The notes under the pieces: generated by a model
Told to the model about the DNA's origin: nothing
What the model saw: the letters and a program-made list of their open reading frames with translations, nothing else
The model's database searches: none
Shown here: positions 7,646-14,227 of the stretch, piece after piece
Layout of the letters: the number at the start of each line of letters is the position of its first letter
Position numbering within the stretch: position 1 is the first letter of the stretch
Program-made: the position numbers and the translations under genes
Source: an uncultured Peptoniphilus sp.
GTDB lineage: Bacteria; Bacillota; Clostridia; Tissierellales; Peptoniphilaceae
Length of the DNA stretch: 22,372 nucleotides
Assembly: GCF_946998875.1 (NCBI RefSeq)
Contig: NZ_CAMQAY010000021.1
Coordinates: 1-22,372 of the forward strand
Direction: 5' to 3'

Positions 7646-7693
7646 TGTATTTTCCCTTTTTCTATATTAATCTTCTTAGCTGATATAAGATAT

Positions 7694-7712
7694 AAGATTC
7701 TTTTAGAATCTT
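7694..7712. repeat. Small perfect inverted repeat
   Basis: AAGATTCT (7694-7701) and AGAATCTT (7705-7712) form an 8-bp stem with a 3-base loop, 49 bases upstream of the transglutaminase-like start. No clear T-run follows on the minus strand. It may be a weak terminator or an operator. Confidence 0.3.
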
Positions 7713-7728
7713 TAAATGTAGGTAATTC

Positions 7729-7870
7729 TTACACCATTCCAAAATACTTAAATGCATCTTCTATTGCTTTTTTCTTAAATTCTATTTCTCGTCATTTATC
7801 GTCACCTAATTCTAAATCTAAGTGGTCCCATGGATTTAGTTTAGATAATATGGCTATAGCCTCAGCCGTC
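7729..7870 (-). pseudogene. Degenerate C-terminal fragment resembling RlmD/RumA-type methyltransferases
   Basis: The minus strand reads DSTAEAIAILSKLNPWDHLD, LELGDDK, a TGA, then EFKKKAIEDAFKYFGMV and a stop. In clostridial RumA-like proteins with a C-terminal extension, the end has the form HVETVxLLSKLN...HIEVEL...KEKAIEEALRHFGM. The match in order and spacing suggests a fragment with an internal deletion. It begins exactly where the 126-bp insert of the repeat ends. The identification is by eye. Confidence 0.45.
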
Positions 7871-8062
7871 GAATCTTGCCAATCAAAGCTCCCTTATTAG
7901 AAGCTTTTCTTGGAAAGTCTTGGCATGAGCCCCACCTATATCGCTACTTCGATTCTCTGTGCGAATCTCGTACCAATAGGGTTATGGCTTGAACATGGCG
8001 TGAATGGTCGTTACTTATAAAACTAAAGAAATTTTCAAAAGCCGTTATGTGGGAATATGTCC
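7861..8062 (-). repeat. Att-like repeat, copy 1 (right after the arsenic operon)
   Basis: These 202 bases align along their whole length with 11862-12062 in the same orientation. The central part (7864-7989, about 126 bases) is about 90% identical by hand count with no gaps, while the outer part is much weaker. The insert is bounded by AGCC and GGCT on the minus strand. The outer part reads HVQAITLLVRDSHRESK and the far side reads EAIAILSKLN. The gap 7646-8138 contains this repeat, the RumA-like fragment and an inverted repeat. Confidence 0.8.
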
Positions 8063-8138
8063 ACTAATTGCTTAATTATAACTCTCTAGCAGATAGGCAT
8101 TATAGCTATTAAAAAATAATTATTGCTTTATTCAAAAA

Positions 8139-8567
8139 TCAACTTCTATTTCCATTCAAACTAATTTCATTTTTCTTAATTCTAAGGCTTAAGTCCTTAA
8201 TATTTTTTTCTATTTTAGATATAATTTTCCTAAAAAACTCATCATCTTGACCTGTTGGATCTTCTAAATTCCAGTCCTCTGTATATTGATTTTCTACAAT
8301 TGGACAGACTACATCACATCCCATAGTAATGGATATATCAATATCTGGCAGGTCAGAAATCAGCTTTGAATATTGAGTTTTCTCCATATCAATATTGTAT
8401 ATATCTTTCATTAATCTGACAGCATCTTGATTTATTTGGTTTTTTATTTGTGTTCCAGCTGAATAGGAGTCAAACACATCTGAAGCATATTTTTTCCCTA
8501 GGGCTTCTGCAATTTGGCTCCTACAGCTATTATGCACACATATAAATGCAACTTTTGGTTTTTTCAT
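8139..8567 (-). CDS. arsC: Arsenate reductase, low-molecular-weight phosphatase type
   Basis: This 142-aa protein reduces arsenate to arsenite, which the efflux pump then expels. The P-loop CVHNSCRS gives the CX5R motif (Cys10 to Arg16). The redox cysteines follow in TMGCDVVCP (Cys84 and Cys88), close to the Cys82/Cys89 pair of thioredoxin-coupled ArsC. The conserved EDWNLEDPTGQDDEFF segment supplies the general-acid Asp (WxxxDP). It is the last gene of the ars operon and begins 1 base after the stop of the thioredoxin-like gene. It has no ribosome binding site of its own, so coupling to that gene is likely. Confidence 0.93.
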   Translation of the reverse strand: MKKPKVAFICVHNSCRSQIAEALGKKYASDVFDSYSAGTQIKNQINQDAVRLMKDIYNIDMEKTQYSKLISDLPDIDISITMGCDVVCPIVENQYTEDWNLEDPTGQDDEFFRKIISKIEKNIKDLSLRIKKNEISLNGNRS

Positions 8568-8568
8568 T

Positions 8569-8970
8569 TTAATTTACACCATTTTGTTCTAATAAATCTT
8601 TTACTTCATCCTTGTTTAAAACTTTACCATAGGATACAACTTTGCCGTTTATAACTAATGCCGGAGTAGACATAACTCCATAACTTGCGATTTGAGAAAA
8701 GTCTGTAATGTGGTCTATATCTTCTTCAACATTAAGTTCACCAAGTGCTTCCCTGGCTGATTTTTCTAAAGCAAGACATTTCGAGCAGCCAGAACCTAGT
8801 ATCTTTATCCCCTTCTCTTTTTTCTTTTCTTCTGCTTTTTCTAAATTCTCTGACGGGTAATTTACATCACAACAACTTGTTTCTTTAACTTCCTTATTAT
8901 TAACAGGTTGGCAATTACCTCCGCAAGTACAATCTTTATCTCTTTTTTCTTTCTTACCAAATAATCTCAT
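8569..8970 (-). CDS. Thioredoxin-like small disulfide protein with Cys-rich N-terminal tail
   Basis: This 133-aa protein has a glutaredoxin/thioredoxin-fold domain at about residues 54-130. The active site is GSGCSKC (Cys62, Cys65) and a cis-Pro loop is seen in MSTPALVINGK. This is the 'redox-active disulfide protein 2' type often found beside ArsP-like permeases. Before it lies a hydrophilic tail with five extra cysteines (14, 16, 20, 33, 34) in DCTCGGNC and TSCCD, which could bind arsenite or a metal. It probably supplies electrons to ArsC or handles arsenite; that is inferred from the operon. AGGAGG precedes the ATG. Confidence 0.85.
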   Translation of the reverse strand: MRLFGKKEKRDKDCTCGGNCQPVNNKEVKETSCCDVNYPSENLEKAEEKKKEKGIKILGSGCSKCLALEKSAREALGELNVEEDIDHITDFSQIASYGVMSTPALVINGKVVSYGKVLNKDEVKDLLEQNGVN

Positions 8971-9056
8971 TTTTTTCCTCCTTAATCCACACGATTGTTT
9001 TCACAAGAGCATATATTTTTTACTTTCTACTTAATACTTTCATTTTAAGTTGCCCA

Positions 9057-10052
9057 TTAAATTAAAATAGGGCTAAAAATGTTAAATAAGTATCCTACAG
9101 CAATTATCCCAAAAGTACAAATTCCTATGAATAGAAATAAAAGCTTTGGTTTAACTGCTTTTTTTAACATAATCAGTGATGGTAGGCTTAGCGTTGTTAC
9201 TGCCATCATAAAAGATAAGACAGTTCCTATTTGAGCGCCTTTTGACAATAGAGCTTCTGCTATTGGTATACTTCCAAAAATATCAGCATACATTGGTACT
9301 CCGACAATAGTTGCCAAAACCACTCCAAGTGGATTCTTGCTGCCTAAGATATTTTCTACCCAAGTTTGAGGAATCCAATTGTGTATCAATGCCCCTATGC
9401 CCACACCTACTAAAATATAAGGGAAAACTTTTTTAAAAGTGTCACTAACTTGAGTTTTAGAAAAATCAACCCTGTCTTTTAATGTTAAGCTTGGAGAGCT
9501 AATATCAACTTGACTTGCATTTTTTATAAAATCTTCTACATATCTTTCCATATGCATTTTTTCGATGAGGCTACCACCGATTACAGCAATAATTAGCCCG
9601 AAGATTACATATGCTAGAGCTATTTTGGCTCCAAAGATGCTCATAAGTAAAATAAGACTACCCAAATCAACCATTGGAGATGATATTAAAAATGAAAAAC
9701 TCACTCCAATAGGCAACCCAGCACTTGTAAAGCCCATGAATATAGGGATTGAAGAGCATGAACAAAAAGGTGTTACTGTCCCTAGTAAAGCAGATATAAT
9801 GTTTGCCCCTAATCCATCAAAACGTCCCAGAATTTTTTTACTTCTTTCAGGTGGAAAATAGCTTTGTATATAAGAAATTATAAAAATTAACACGCAAAGT
9901 AAGATTGTAATCTTTATAACATCATAGATGAAAAATTGTAAGCTTCCTCCAAGTTTTGAAGTCATATCAAGGCCAAGATTTGTTAATACTTCTCCTATCA
10001 ATACATTGAGCCATTTCATTCCTAAAATTTGATCTTGAATAAAACTCCACAT
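9057..10052 (-). CDS. ArsP-like permease (DUF318/PF03773 family)
   Basis: This 331-aa membrane protein has about eight hydrophobic segments. It carries the family's signature TVTPFCSCSSIPIF (about residues 93-106), with conserved cysteines in the membrane, and later VGVPMYADIFGSIP. Family members include ArsP, an exporter of trivalent organoarsenicals; others have unknown substrates. Its position between acr3 and the thioredoxin-like gene supports a role in arsenic or organoarsenic export. It starts 2 bases after the acr3 stop. Its start (MWSFIQDQ) lacks a strong ribosome binding site apart from GGAGG inside the end of acr3. Confidence 0.88.
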   Translation of the reverse strand: MWSFIQDQILGMKWLNVLIGEVLTNLGLDMTSKLGGSLQFFIYDVIKITILLCVLIFIISYIQSYFPPERSKKILGRFDGLGANIISALLGTVTPFCSCSSIPIFMGFTSAGLPIGVSFSFLISSPMVDLGSLILLMSIFGAKIALAYVIFGLIIAVIGGSLIEKMHMERYVEDFIKNASQVDISSPSLTLKDRVDFSKTQVSDTFKKVFPYILVGVGIGALIHNWIPQTWVENILGSKNPLGVVLATIVGVPMYADIFGSIPIAEALLSKGAQIGTVLSFMMAVTTLSLPSLIMLKKAVKPKLLFLFIGICTFGIIAVGYLFNIFSPILI

Positions 10053-10054
10053 CT

Positions 10055-11128
10055 CTAACCTCCGTAAACTTTAGATTCCTTATTTTCTAAAAACCAGTGC
10101 TTTGTATTATTAGCAATATTTACTAAGAATAACATAACTGGTACTTCAGTAAGAACACCTACAGTACAAGCTAATGCAACTGGTGAATCTATCCCAAATA
10201 TTGCTATTGCAACAGCTACAGATAATTCAAAGAAATTTGAAGCTCCAATCATGCCTGCTGGTGCAGCTATTTTAAAAGGTAAACCTACTTTTTTGCTCAA
10301 CGTATACGCTATAGTAAAAATTAGGAATGTTTGAAGGGTAAGTGGAATAGCTATCAATAAAATATGAAATGGGTTTTCTAAAATTACATTTGCTTGTGAA
10401 GAAAATATAATTATTAGGGTCAATAGTAGTCCAACTGTTGTCATTCCATCAAATTTAATTAAAAATTGTTTTTCAAAATAATCCTTTCCTCTTTTATCAA
10501 TTACTGTTTTCCTTGTGATGACACCTCCTAATAATGGAATAGCAACAAATAAAAACACACTAGTAAATAATGTGCTATATGGTACTACAACATTAGATAC
10601 ACCTAATAAAAACTTCACTATAGGTACAAAAGCAATTAAAATAATTAAATCATTTGTGGCTACTTGAACCACAGTGTAAGCAGGGTCACCCTTTGTAAGA
10701 GTCGACCACACAAAAACCATAGCAGTACATGGCGCAGCCCCGAGCAAAACAGCTCCAGCTAAATAATCATTGGCCAAATCATTAGGAATGATATTTTTAA
10801 ATATAATAAAGAAAAACAAATAAGCTATTCCAAACATAGTAAATGGTTTTATTAGCCAATTAACAGCCCATGTTACAAATAGACCTTTTGGATTTTCTCT
10901 AACTTTTTTAATACTTTGAAAATCTACTTTCATCATCATTGGATAAATCATAATCCAAATTAATATTGCTATCGGCACAGATATACCTGCAATTTGCATT
11001 TTACCTAAAGCAGATGGGATTATAGGTATATATTTTCCTATAAGTACCCCTACAATCATGCAAAATAATACCCATAAAGTTAGGTATTTTTGAAATACAT
11101 TAATCCCTTTATTCTTATTTTTTTCCAT
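10055..11128 (-). CDS. acr3: Arsenite efflux permease, ACR3 family
   Basis: This 357-aa protein has ten predicted membrane helices. It contains the ACR3 hallmark GAAPCTAMVFVWS (helix 4; the Cys is essential in studied members) and the later helix with GMIGASNFFELSVAVAIA. It exports arsenite produced by ArsC, driven by the proton-motive force. The start is MEKNKNKGINVFQKYL, supported by GGGGAGAAG 5 bases upstream. The region around this start is duplicated: 11111-11137, with the real ATG, is repeated at 11143-11168, where ATG has become ATA. It follows arsR after 93 bases, a gap that contains a dyad. Confidence 0.95.
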   Translation of the reverse strand: MEKNKNKGINVFQKYLTLWVLFCMIVGVLIGKYIPIIPSALGKMQIAGISVPIAILIWIMIYPMMMKVDFQSIKKVRENPKGLFVTWAVNWLIKPFTMFGIAYLFFFIIFKNIIPNDLANDYLAGAVLLGAAPCTAMVFVWSTLTKGDPAYTVVQVATNDLIILIAFVPIVKFLLGVSNVVVPYSTLFTSVFLFVAIPLLGGVITRKTVIDKRGKDYFEKQFLIKFDGMTTVGLLLTLIIIFSSQANVILENPFHILLIAIPLTLQTFLIFTIAYTLSKKVGLPFKIAAPAGMIGASNFFELSVAVAIAIFGIDSPVALACTVGVLTEVPVMLFLVNIANNTKHWFLENKESKVYGG

Positions 11129-11168
11129 AGTTCTTCTCCCCTATTCTTATTTTTTCTATAGTTCTTCT
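11111..11168 (-). repeat. Imperfect tandem duplication across the acr3 start codon
   Basis: Two 26-27-base copies (11111-11137 and 11143-11168) share the ATTCTTATTTTTT and ATAGTTCTTCT segments, 5 bases apart. The downstream copy holds the working ATG of acr3, while the upstream copy has ATA in its place. The duplicated unit provides the present ribosome binding site spacing. Confidence 0.75.
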
Positions 11169-11180
11169 AGCTCTTTTAGT

Positions 11181-11204
11181 ATAGATACATTCAAATGTTT
11201 CTAT
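11181..11204. promoter_or_regulatory. Dyad in the arsR-acr3 gap
   Basis: The 24 bases form an imperfect palindrome: ATAGA-ACATT against AATGT-TCTAT, with a single mismatched pair and a 2-base centre. It could be a second ArsR operator or an RNA hairpin affecting acr3 expression. Confidence 0.35.
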
Positions 11205-11221
11205 GTGTAGTGCAGAAAAAT

Positions 11222-11533
11222 TTACTTAGTCCTAGTGTGACAAATACATTCCTCTCCGCTATCAAATATTTCCTTTAAGTCGGATTGCATATCCTTCAGA
11301 ATCTTCTTATTGGCAATGTAATATATGTTTTTTCCTTCTCTTCTGCTGATAACTAGATTTGCATCCTCTAATCTTTTCATATCATTAGACAGTGTTGGTT
11401 GTGTTATATCGAATTTCTCTAATATCTCACAAGCACAAAATTCATTACAAGATAACATATCTATAATTTCTAATCGTTTTGGATCACTTAAAACCTTTAA
11501 TTTTTTTGATATCTCTATATATTTATTCTTCAT
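11222..11533 (-). CDS. arsR: ArsR-family metalloid-responsive repressor
   Basis: The 103-aa winged-helix repressor starts MKNKYIEISKKLKVLSDPKR. The recognition helix region is ILEKFDITQPTLSNDMKRLE and the wing is ISRREGKNIYYI. Helix alpha3 has the arsenite-sensing type of motif: Cys29, then FCAC with Cys33 and Cys35. Two more cysteines sit near the end (Cys96, Cys98). Arsenite binding should release it from DNA and switch on the operon. AAGGAGG lies 6 bases before the ATG at 11531-11533. The frame is open further upstream, but that part contains the promoter, so it is not coding. It is the first gene of the ars operon. Confidence 0.93.
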   Translation of the reverse strand: MKNKYIEISKKLKVLSDPKRLEIIDMLSCNEFCACEILEKFDITQPTLSNDMKRLEDANLVISRREGKNIYYIANKKILKDMQSDLKEIFDSGEECICHTRTK

Positions 11534-11548
11534 GTAAACCTCCTTCAT

Positions 11549-11590
11549 CTTTTCATATAAAATTATACAAATCATATAGAAAGTTGTCAA
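11549..11590 (-). promoter_or_regulatory. Consensus promoter and probable ArsR operator region
   Basis: TTGACA (11585-11590) and TATAAT (11562-11567) are separated by exactly 17 bases on the minus strand, a perfect sigma-A type promoter. An imperfect dyad, TTCTATAT and ATATGAA arms at about 11549-11580, overlaps the -10 and is a likely self-regulatory ArsR site. Confidence 0.8.
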
Positions 11591-11760
11591 TGTGTTTTTT
11601 TCTTTATCTCTTAAAATAATTTTTATTGTTCCCTTTTCACCATCTCAACTTATTTATATCTATAAAAGTGTATTATCGCTGTGCATTATCCCTAACTTTA
11701 TTTTGTAAACTTTTTTCTATACTCTTTCTAGTATTATCATCATAAAGTAGAATTTAAAGC

Positions 11761-11803
11761 AAAAAATTAGGCCTTTAAGATTTATCCTAAAATCCTAAAA
11801 GCC
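11761..11803 (-). terminator. Terminator beside repeat copy 2
   Basis: A 14-bp stem (11770-11783 and 11790-11803) with a 6-base loop is fully paired on the minus strand with two G-U pairs, then TAATTTTTT. It shares the core GGCTTTTAGGATTT with 4541-4585. The stretch 11591-11760 holds only AT-rich sequence upstream of the arsR promoter. Confidence 0.75.
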
Positions 11804-11861
11804 ATTGGTTTCAAAAGTCTTATAACCCATCATCTTATTTTCTTGACATCAATACTACAGT

Positions 11862-12062
11862 CTCAGCCGTCGAATCTTGCTAATCAAATCTCCCTTATTA
11901 GTCACTTTTCTTGGAGATTCTTGGCATGAGACCTACCTCTATCGCTACTTCGATTCTCTGCGCGAATCTCGTACCAATAGTGTTAGGGCTTCAACGTGGC
12001 TTGAGTGGTCAGTATGAATAAAATTTGGTATTTTCCAAACGCCTTGTATGTGGAAATAGGTC
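11862..12062 (-). repeat. Att-like repeat, copy 2 (upstream side of the arsenic operon)
   Basis: These 201 bases align with 7861-8062 in direct orientation. On the minus strand the outer part reads KIPNFIHTDHSSHVEALT followed by LLVRDSRRESK and a stop. Beyond the 126-bp insert (about 11865-11990) comes ETVVLMSRK and a stop. Both halves resemble the end of RumA/RlmD-type proteins (HVETVVLMSRK), as if an element had split that end. The terminator at 11761 follows about 60 bases later. Confidence 0.8.
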
Positions 12063-12109
12063 AATTAATTTTTTAATCTTTATCATACTAGCTACTTTAA
12101 TTAATAAGC

Positions 12110-12313
12110 CTATTTTTATAAATGAAGAGGAAGTCCTGCTAAGGTTTCAGCAAGAACTCTCACACATGATTAAACTGCTGTCATTTGCATAGCAGTAAAT
12201 TCGTTGACATTCCTACCTGCCGTTGTCCTCCCAAATAAAAAAGACGATGAAGATATCCTCTCCCCGTCATTAGGTTTGTCTCTCGACTTAAATATTAAAT
12301 TTAAAATGTTTAT
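12110..12313 (-). pseudogene. Decayed HK97-type phage portal protein, N-terminal fragment
   Basis: The minus strand reads NILNLIFKSRDKPNDGERI, then FLFGRTTAGRNVNEFTAMQM, TAV, a TAA, SCVRVLAETLAGLPLHL and a TAA. Portal proteins of Firmicutes siphophages begin in this way (GRTTAGKxVNExTAMQxTAVYACVRxLAE...LPLHVY). Both stops fall where Tyr codons are expected (TAT/TAC changed to TAA), and the start codon has become ATA. A ribosome binding site (AGGAG, 12322-12326) is still present. After HL the sequence runs into repeat copy 2, so the gene was cut there. This is a prophage remnant 58 bases from the ABC-F gene. It is the main content of the 12063-12371 gap. Confidence 0.75.
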
Positions 12314-12338
12314 AGCGCCATCTCCTAAAAGTAGTTAT

Positions 12339-12360
12339 GAAAAAAGCACCTACTGGTGTA
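12339..12360 (-). terminator. Short terminator after the ABC-F gene
   Basis: A CACC/GGTG stem with a 4-base loop is followed by C and six T on the minus strand, starting about 12 bases after the ABC-F stop. The stem is short, so strength is uncertain. Confidence 0.45.
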
Positions 12361-12371
12361 GACGCTAAAAT

Positions 12372-13973
12372 CTATTTTTTTCTTTCTTCAATGAGCTTAT
12401 TATACTCTTCTTCTAGTTTTTTTCTTTCCTCTTTAGGTATCTCCATTGCTAGTCTAGAACTTATGGAAGATATTCTAAAGTCAAGTAATAAAATATTTCT
12501 CTCCTTGCCATTTGTTGTTTTCTTATTTCTATTTTTGTATTGTGATAAATTACCTTTAAAATTTTTGATTCTTTTGTCTTCTATAATTAAAAGTGTATCT
12601 GCTAGGTTATTTATAAGCTCCTCATCATGGCTTACAAATATAAATGGTCTATCATAAGATTTCAATAGTTTTTCTAAACTTTCTATAGCATTTATATCTA
12701 AAAAGTTTGTCGGTTCATCAAAAATAAGATAGTTAAAACCAGAAGTTAATATTTTAGCCAATTTTACCTTGGCTTTTTCTCCATCACTTAAAATACTTAC
12801 AATCTTGTGGACATCATTAGTCTTAAATCCTAATCTCGCAAGAACAATTCTTGTCATTGTTTCATCATATATAGATGTATTTAATACATTTGCTAGGATA
12901 TCAGCATCTTCTTCTAAAATATCACTCATTTGACTAAAATAACCTATTTTAAGATTTGGATGCACCCATACATTTTCTTGATTGAGAATCATATTTACAA
13001 GGGTGGTTTTTCCACTTCCATTTTCTCCTATAAGAGCTGTTTTTGAATTATTTTTTATTTGAAAGTTGGATTTTTCAAATAAAATCTTATTTCCAAACTC
13101 TTTATTTAGCTTTTCTCCTCTTATCAAGATTTTTGAGTGAAGTTGTTTATTATCTGGAATGGATAGTTGTATTTCTGTTTCTTCTTTAGGTTTTTCTTTT
13201 ACTTCTAGTTGATCTATTCTGGATTCTACAGATTTTACTTGTTTATCTAGTTTTTTCTTGTTTTCTTGACCGCCCATCTTATGGAGCCTTGCTTCTGAGT
13301 TTCCCATCCTTTTAGGCGTGGTTCTTACTTTTGATGATTGTTCTTTTATATTGCTAGCTAAATTTTCAAGTCTTCTTTTTTCTTTTATAAAATTTGAATA
13401 CTCTTTTTCTTTAAACTTAAGTCTTTTCTCTCTTTCTTCAAGATAGAATTTGTAGTCTCCATTATATTCTTCAATTCTTCCGTTCTTTAATTCTAAAATC
13501 TTTTTACAAGTTTTATTTATGAAATCGCGATCATGGGAAATTAGAAGATATCCAACTTTTCTTGAATTTAGCTTTCCTATAAGTTCTTCCTTTTGCTTTA
13601 AGTCTAAGTGAGATGTAGGCTCGTCGATTAATAGAAATTTAAAACTATCTGATAATAGGTCTGTTAGCTTTAATCTTTGCTCTTCGCCTGGACTATAGTT
13701 GTCATTAGCCCTTAACTGTGATTTAGAGTAGACTTCATCAGAAAAGTATTTGACTTTACTGTTATAATTTAATAAATAACCCAGTTCTCTATTCACTCTT
13801 ACTTGACCAGTATAGTCTTTATCTAAGCCTAATATTATTCTTAAAAGAGTAGTTTTACCCGTTCCATTCTCACCTATTAAAGCTATCTTTTCATTTTTAT
13901 TTATTGATAAACTATCAATTTCAAATAGCTTTCTATCTGGTAAAGTTTTTATTAAGTTTTGTATATATATCAT
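12372..13973 (-). CDS. ABC-F ribosome-protection type ATPase
   Basis: The 533-aa protein has two ABC domains and no membrane segments. Domain 1 has Walker A GENGTGKT (34-41), an unusual signature SPGEEQR (about 94-100) and Walker B FLLIDEPTSHLD. The charged linker is at about 180-290. Domain 2 has Walker A GENGSGKT (316-323), signature LSDGEKAK and LIFDEPTNFLD. The C-terminal tail (LLLDFRISSISSRLAMEIPK) resembles Vga/Lsa/Msr-type antibiotic-resistance ABC-F proteins, which displace drugs from the ribosome. I assign resistance by similarity only and cannot name the drug class. The start at 13971-13973 has AGGAGG 4 bases upstream. A leader peptide and alternative hairpins precede it, which fits drug-controlled expression. 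Confidence 0.88.
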   Translation of the reverse strand: MIYIQNLIKTLPDRKLFEIDSLSINKNEKIALIGENGTGKTTLLRIILGLDKDYTGQVRVNRELGYLLNYNSKVKYFSDEVYSKSQLRANDNYSPGEEQRLKLTDLLSDSFKFLLIDEPTSHLDLKQKEELIGKLNSRKVGYLLISHDRDFINKTCKKILELKNGRIEEYNGDYKFYLEEREKRLKFKEKEYSNFIKEKRRLENLASNIKEQSSKVRTTPKRMGNSEARLHKMGGQENKKKLDKQVKSVESRIDQLEVKEKPKEETEIQLSIPDNKQLHSKILIRGEKLNKEFGNKILFEKSNFQIKNNSKTALIGENGSGKTTLVNMILNQENVWVHPNLKIGYFSQMSDILEEDADILANVLNTSIYDETMTRIVLARLGFKTNDVHKIVSILSDGEKAKVKLAKILTSGFNYLIFDEPTNFLDINAIESLEKLLKSYDRPFIFVSHDEELINNLADTLLIIEDKRIKNFKGNLSQYKNRNKKTTNGKERNILLLDFRISSISSRLAMEIPKEERKKLEEEYNKLIEERKK

Positions 13974-14014
13974 AAATCCTCCTATGTTTTTGTGAGAGGA
14001 TTTCTTTTCCTCTC
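13974..14014 (-). promoter_or_regulatory. Competing hairpins over the ABC-F ribosome binding site
   Basis: Arm 1 is GAGAGGA (14008-14014). Arm 2 is TCCTCTC (13994-14000), extended to AAATCCTC (13996-14003). Arm 3 is GAGGATTT (13974-13981) and contains most of the ribosome binding site. Arm 2 pairs perfectly with arm 1 (7 bp, 7-base loop) or with arm 3 (8 bp), but not with both. Arm 1 starts 3 bases after the leader stop codon, inside the footprint of a ribosome on the last leader codons. Confidence 0.65.
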
Positions 14015-14017
14015 TTT

Positions 14018-14047
14018 TCAATTCTTAATAATATTTAAATTAATCAT
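14018..14047 (-). CDS. Leader peptide of the ABC-F gene
   Basis: A 9-codon frame MINLNIIKN ends in TGA. It has a perfect AGGAGG (14057-14062) 9 bases before its ATG. It lies 44 bases upstream of the ABC-F start, between the promoter and the competing hairpins. Antibiotic-inducible erm and ABC-F genes often have such short translated leaders. The peptide sequence itself matches no leader that I can name. Confidence 0.7.
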   Translation of the reverse strand: MINLNIIKN

Positions 14048-14068
14048 TTTTCTTTACCTCCTGAAACT

Positions 14069-14074
14069 ATTATA
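14069..14074 (-). promoter_or_regulatory. -10 box for the ABC-F transcript
   Basis: TATAAT on the minus strand lies just upstream of the leader ribosome binding site, so the transcript would start only a few bases before AGGAGG. No clear -35 is visible; TTTATT at 16 bases is weak. Confidence 0.5.
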
Positions 14075-14227
14075 TACAAGTATCTATCCTAATAAATAAT
14101 ATTACACACATATATATAAGACCTTACAAAAATTTATAGTTGCTGAGATTACACTATAATTTTTCCATCCTTTTTAATAATGATTTACGATGCTTAAAAA
14201 AATATATAATTGTTCAAAACAACAAAT

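Noticed and set aside
7861..7996. Plus-strand open frame through both repeats (LSRRIL...SWHE..LYRYFDSL)
   Set aside because: It is open in copy 2 but stopped in copy 1, has no ribosome binding site and no start codon at its head. The minus-strand reading better explains the flanks.
11534..11590. Longer ArsR starting with TTG at 11590
   Set aside because: The extra codons are the TTGACA/TATAAT promoter itself, and the ATG at 11533 has AAGGAGG.
13974..14021. In-frame TTG extension of the ABC-F protein (MKREEKKSS...)
   Set aside because: This stretch forms the regulatory hairpins; a separate leader frame and a perfect ribosome binding site mark the ATG at 13973.
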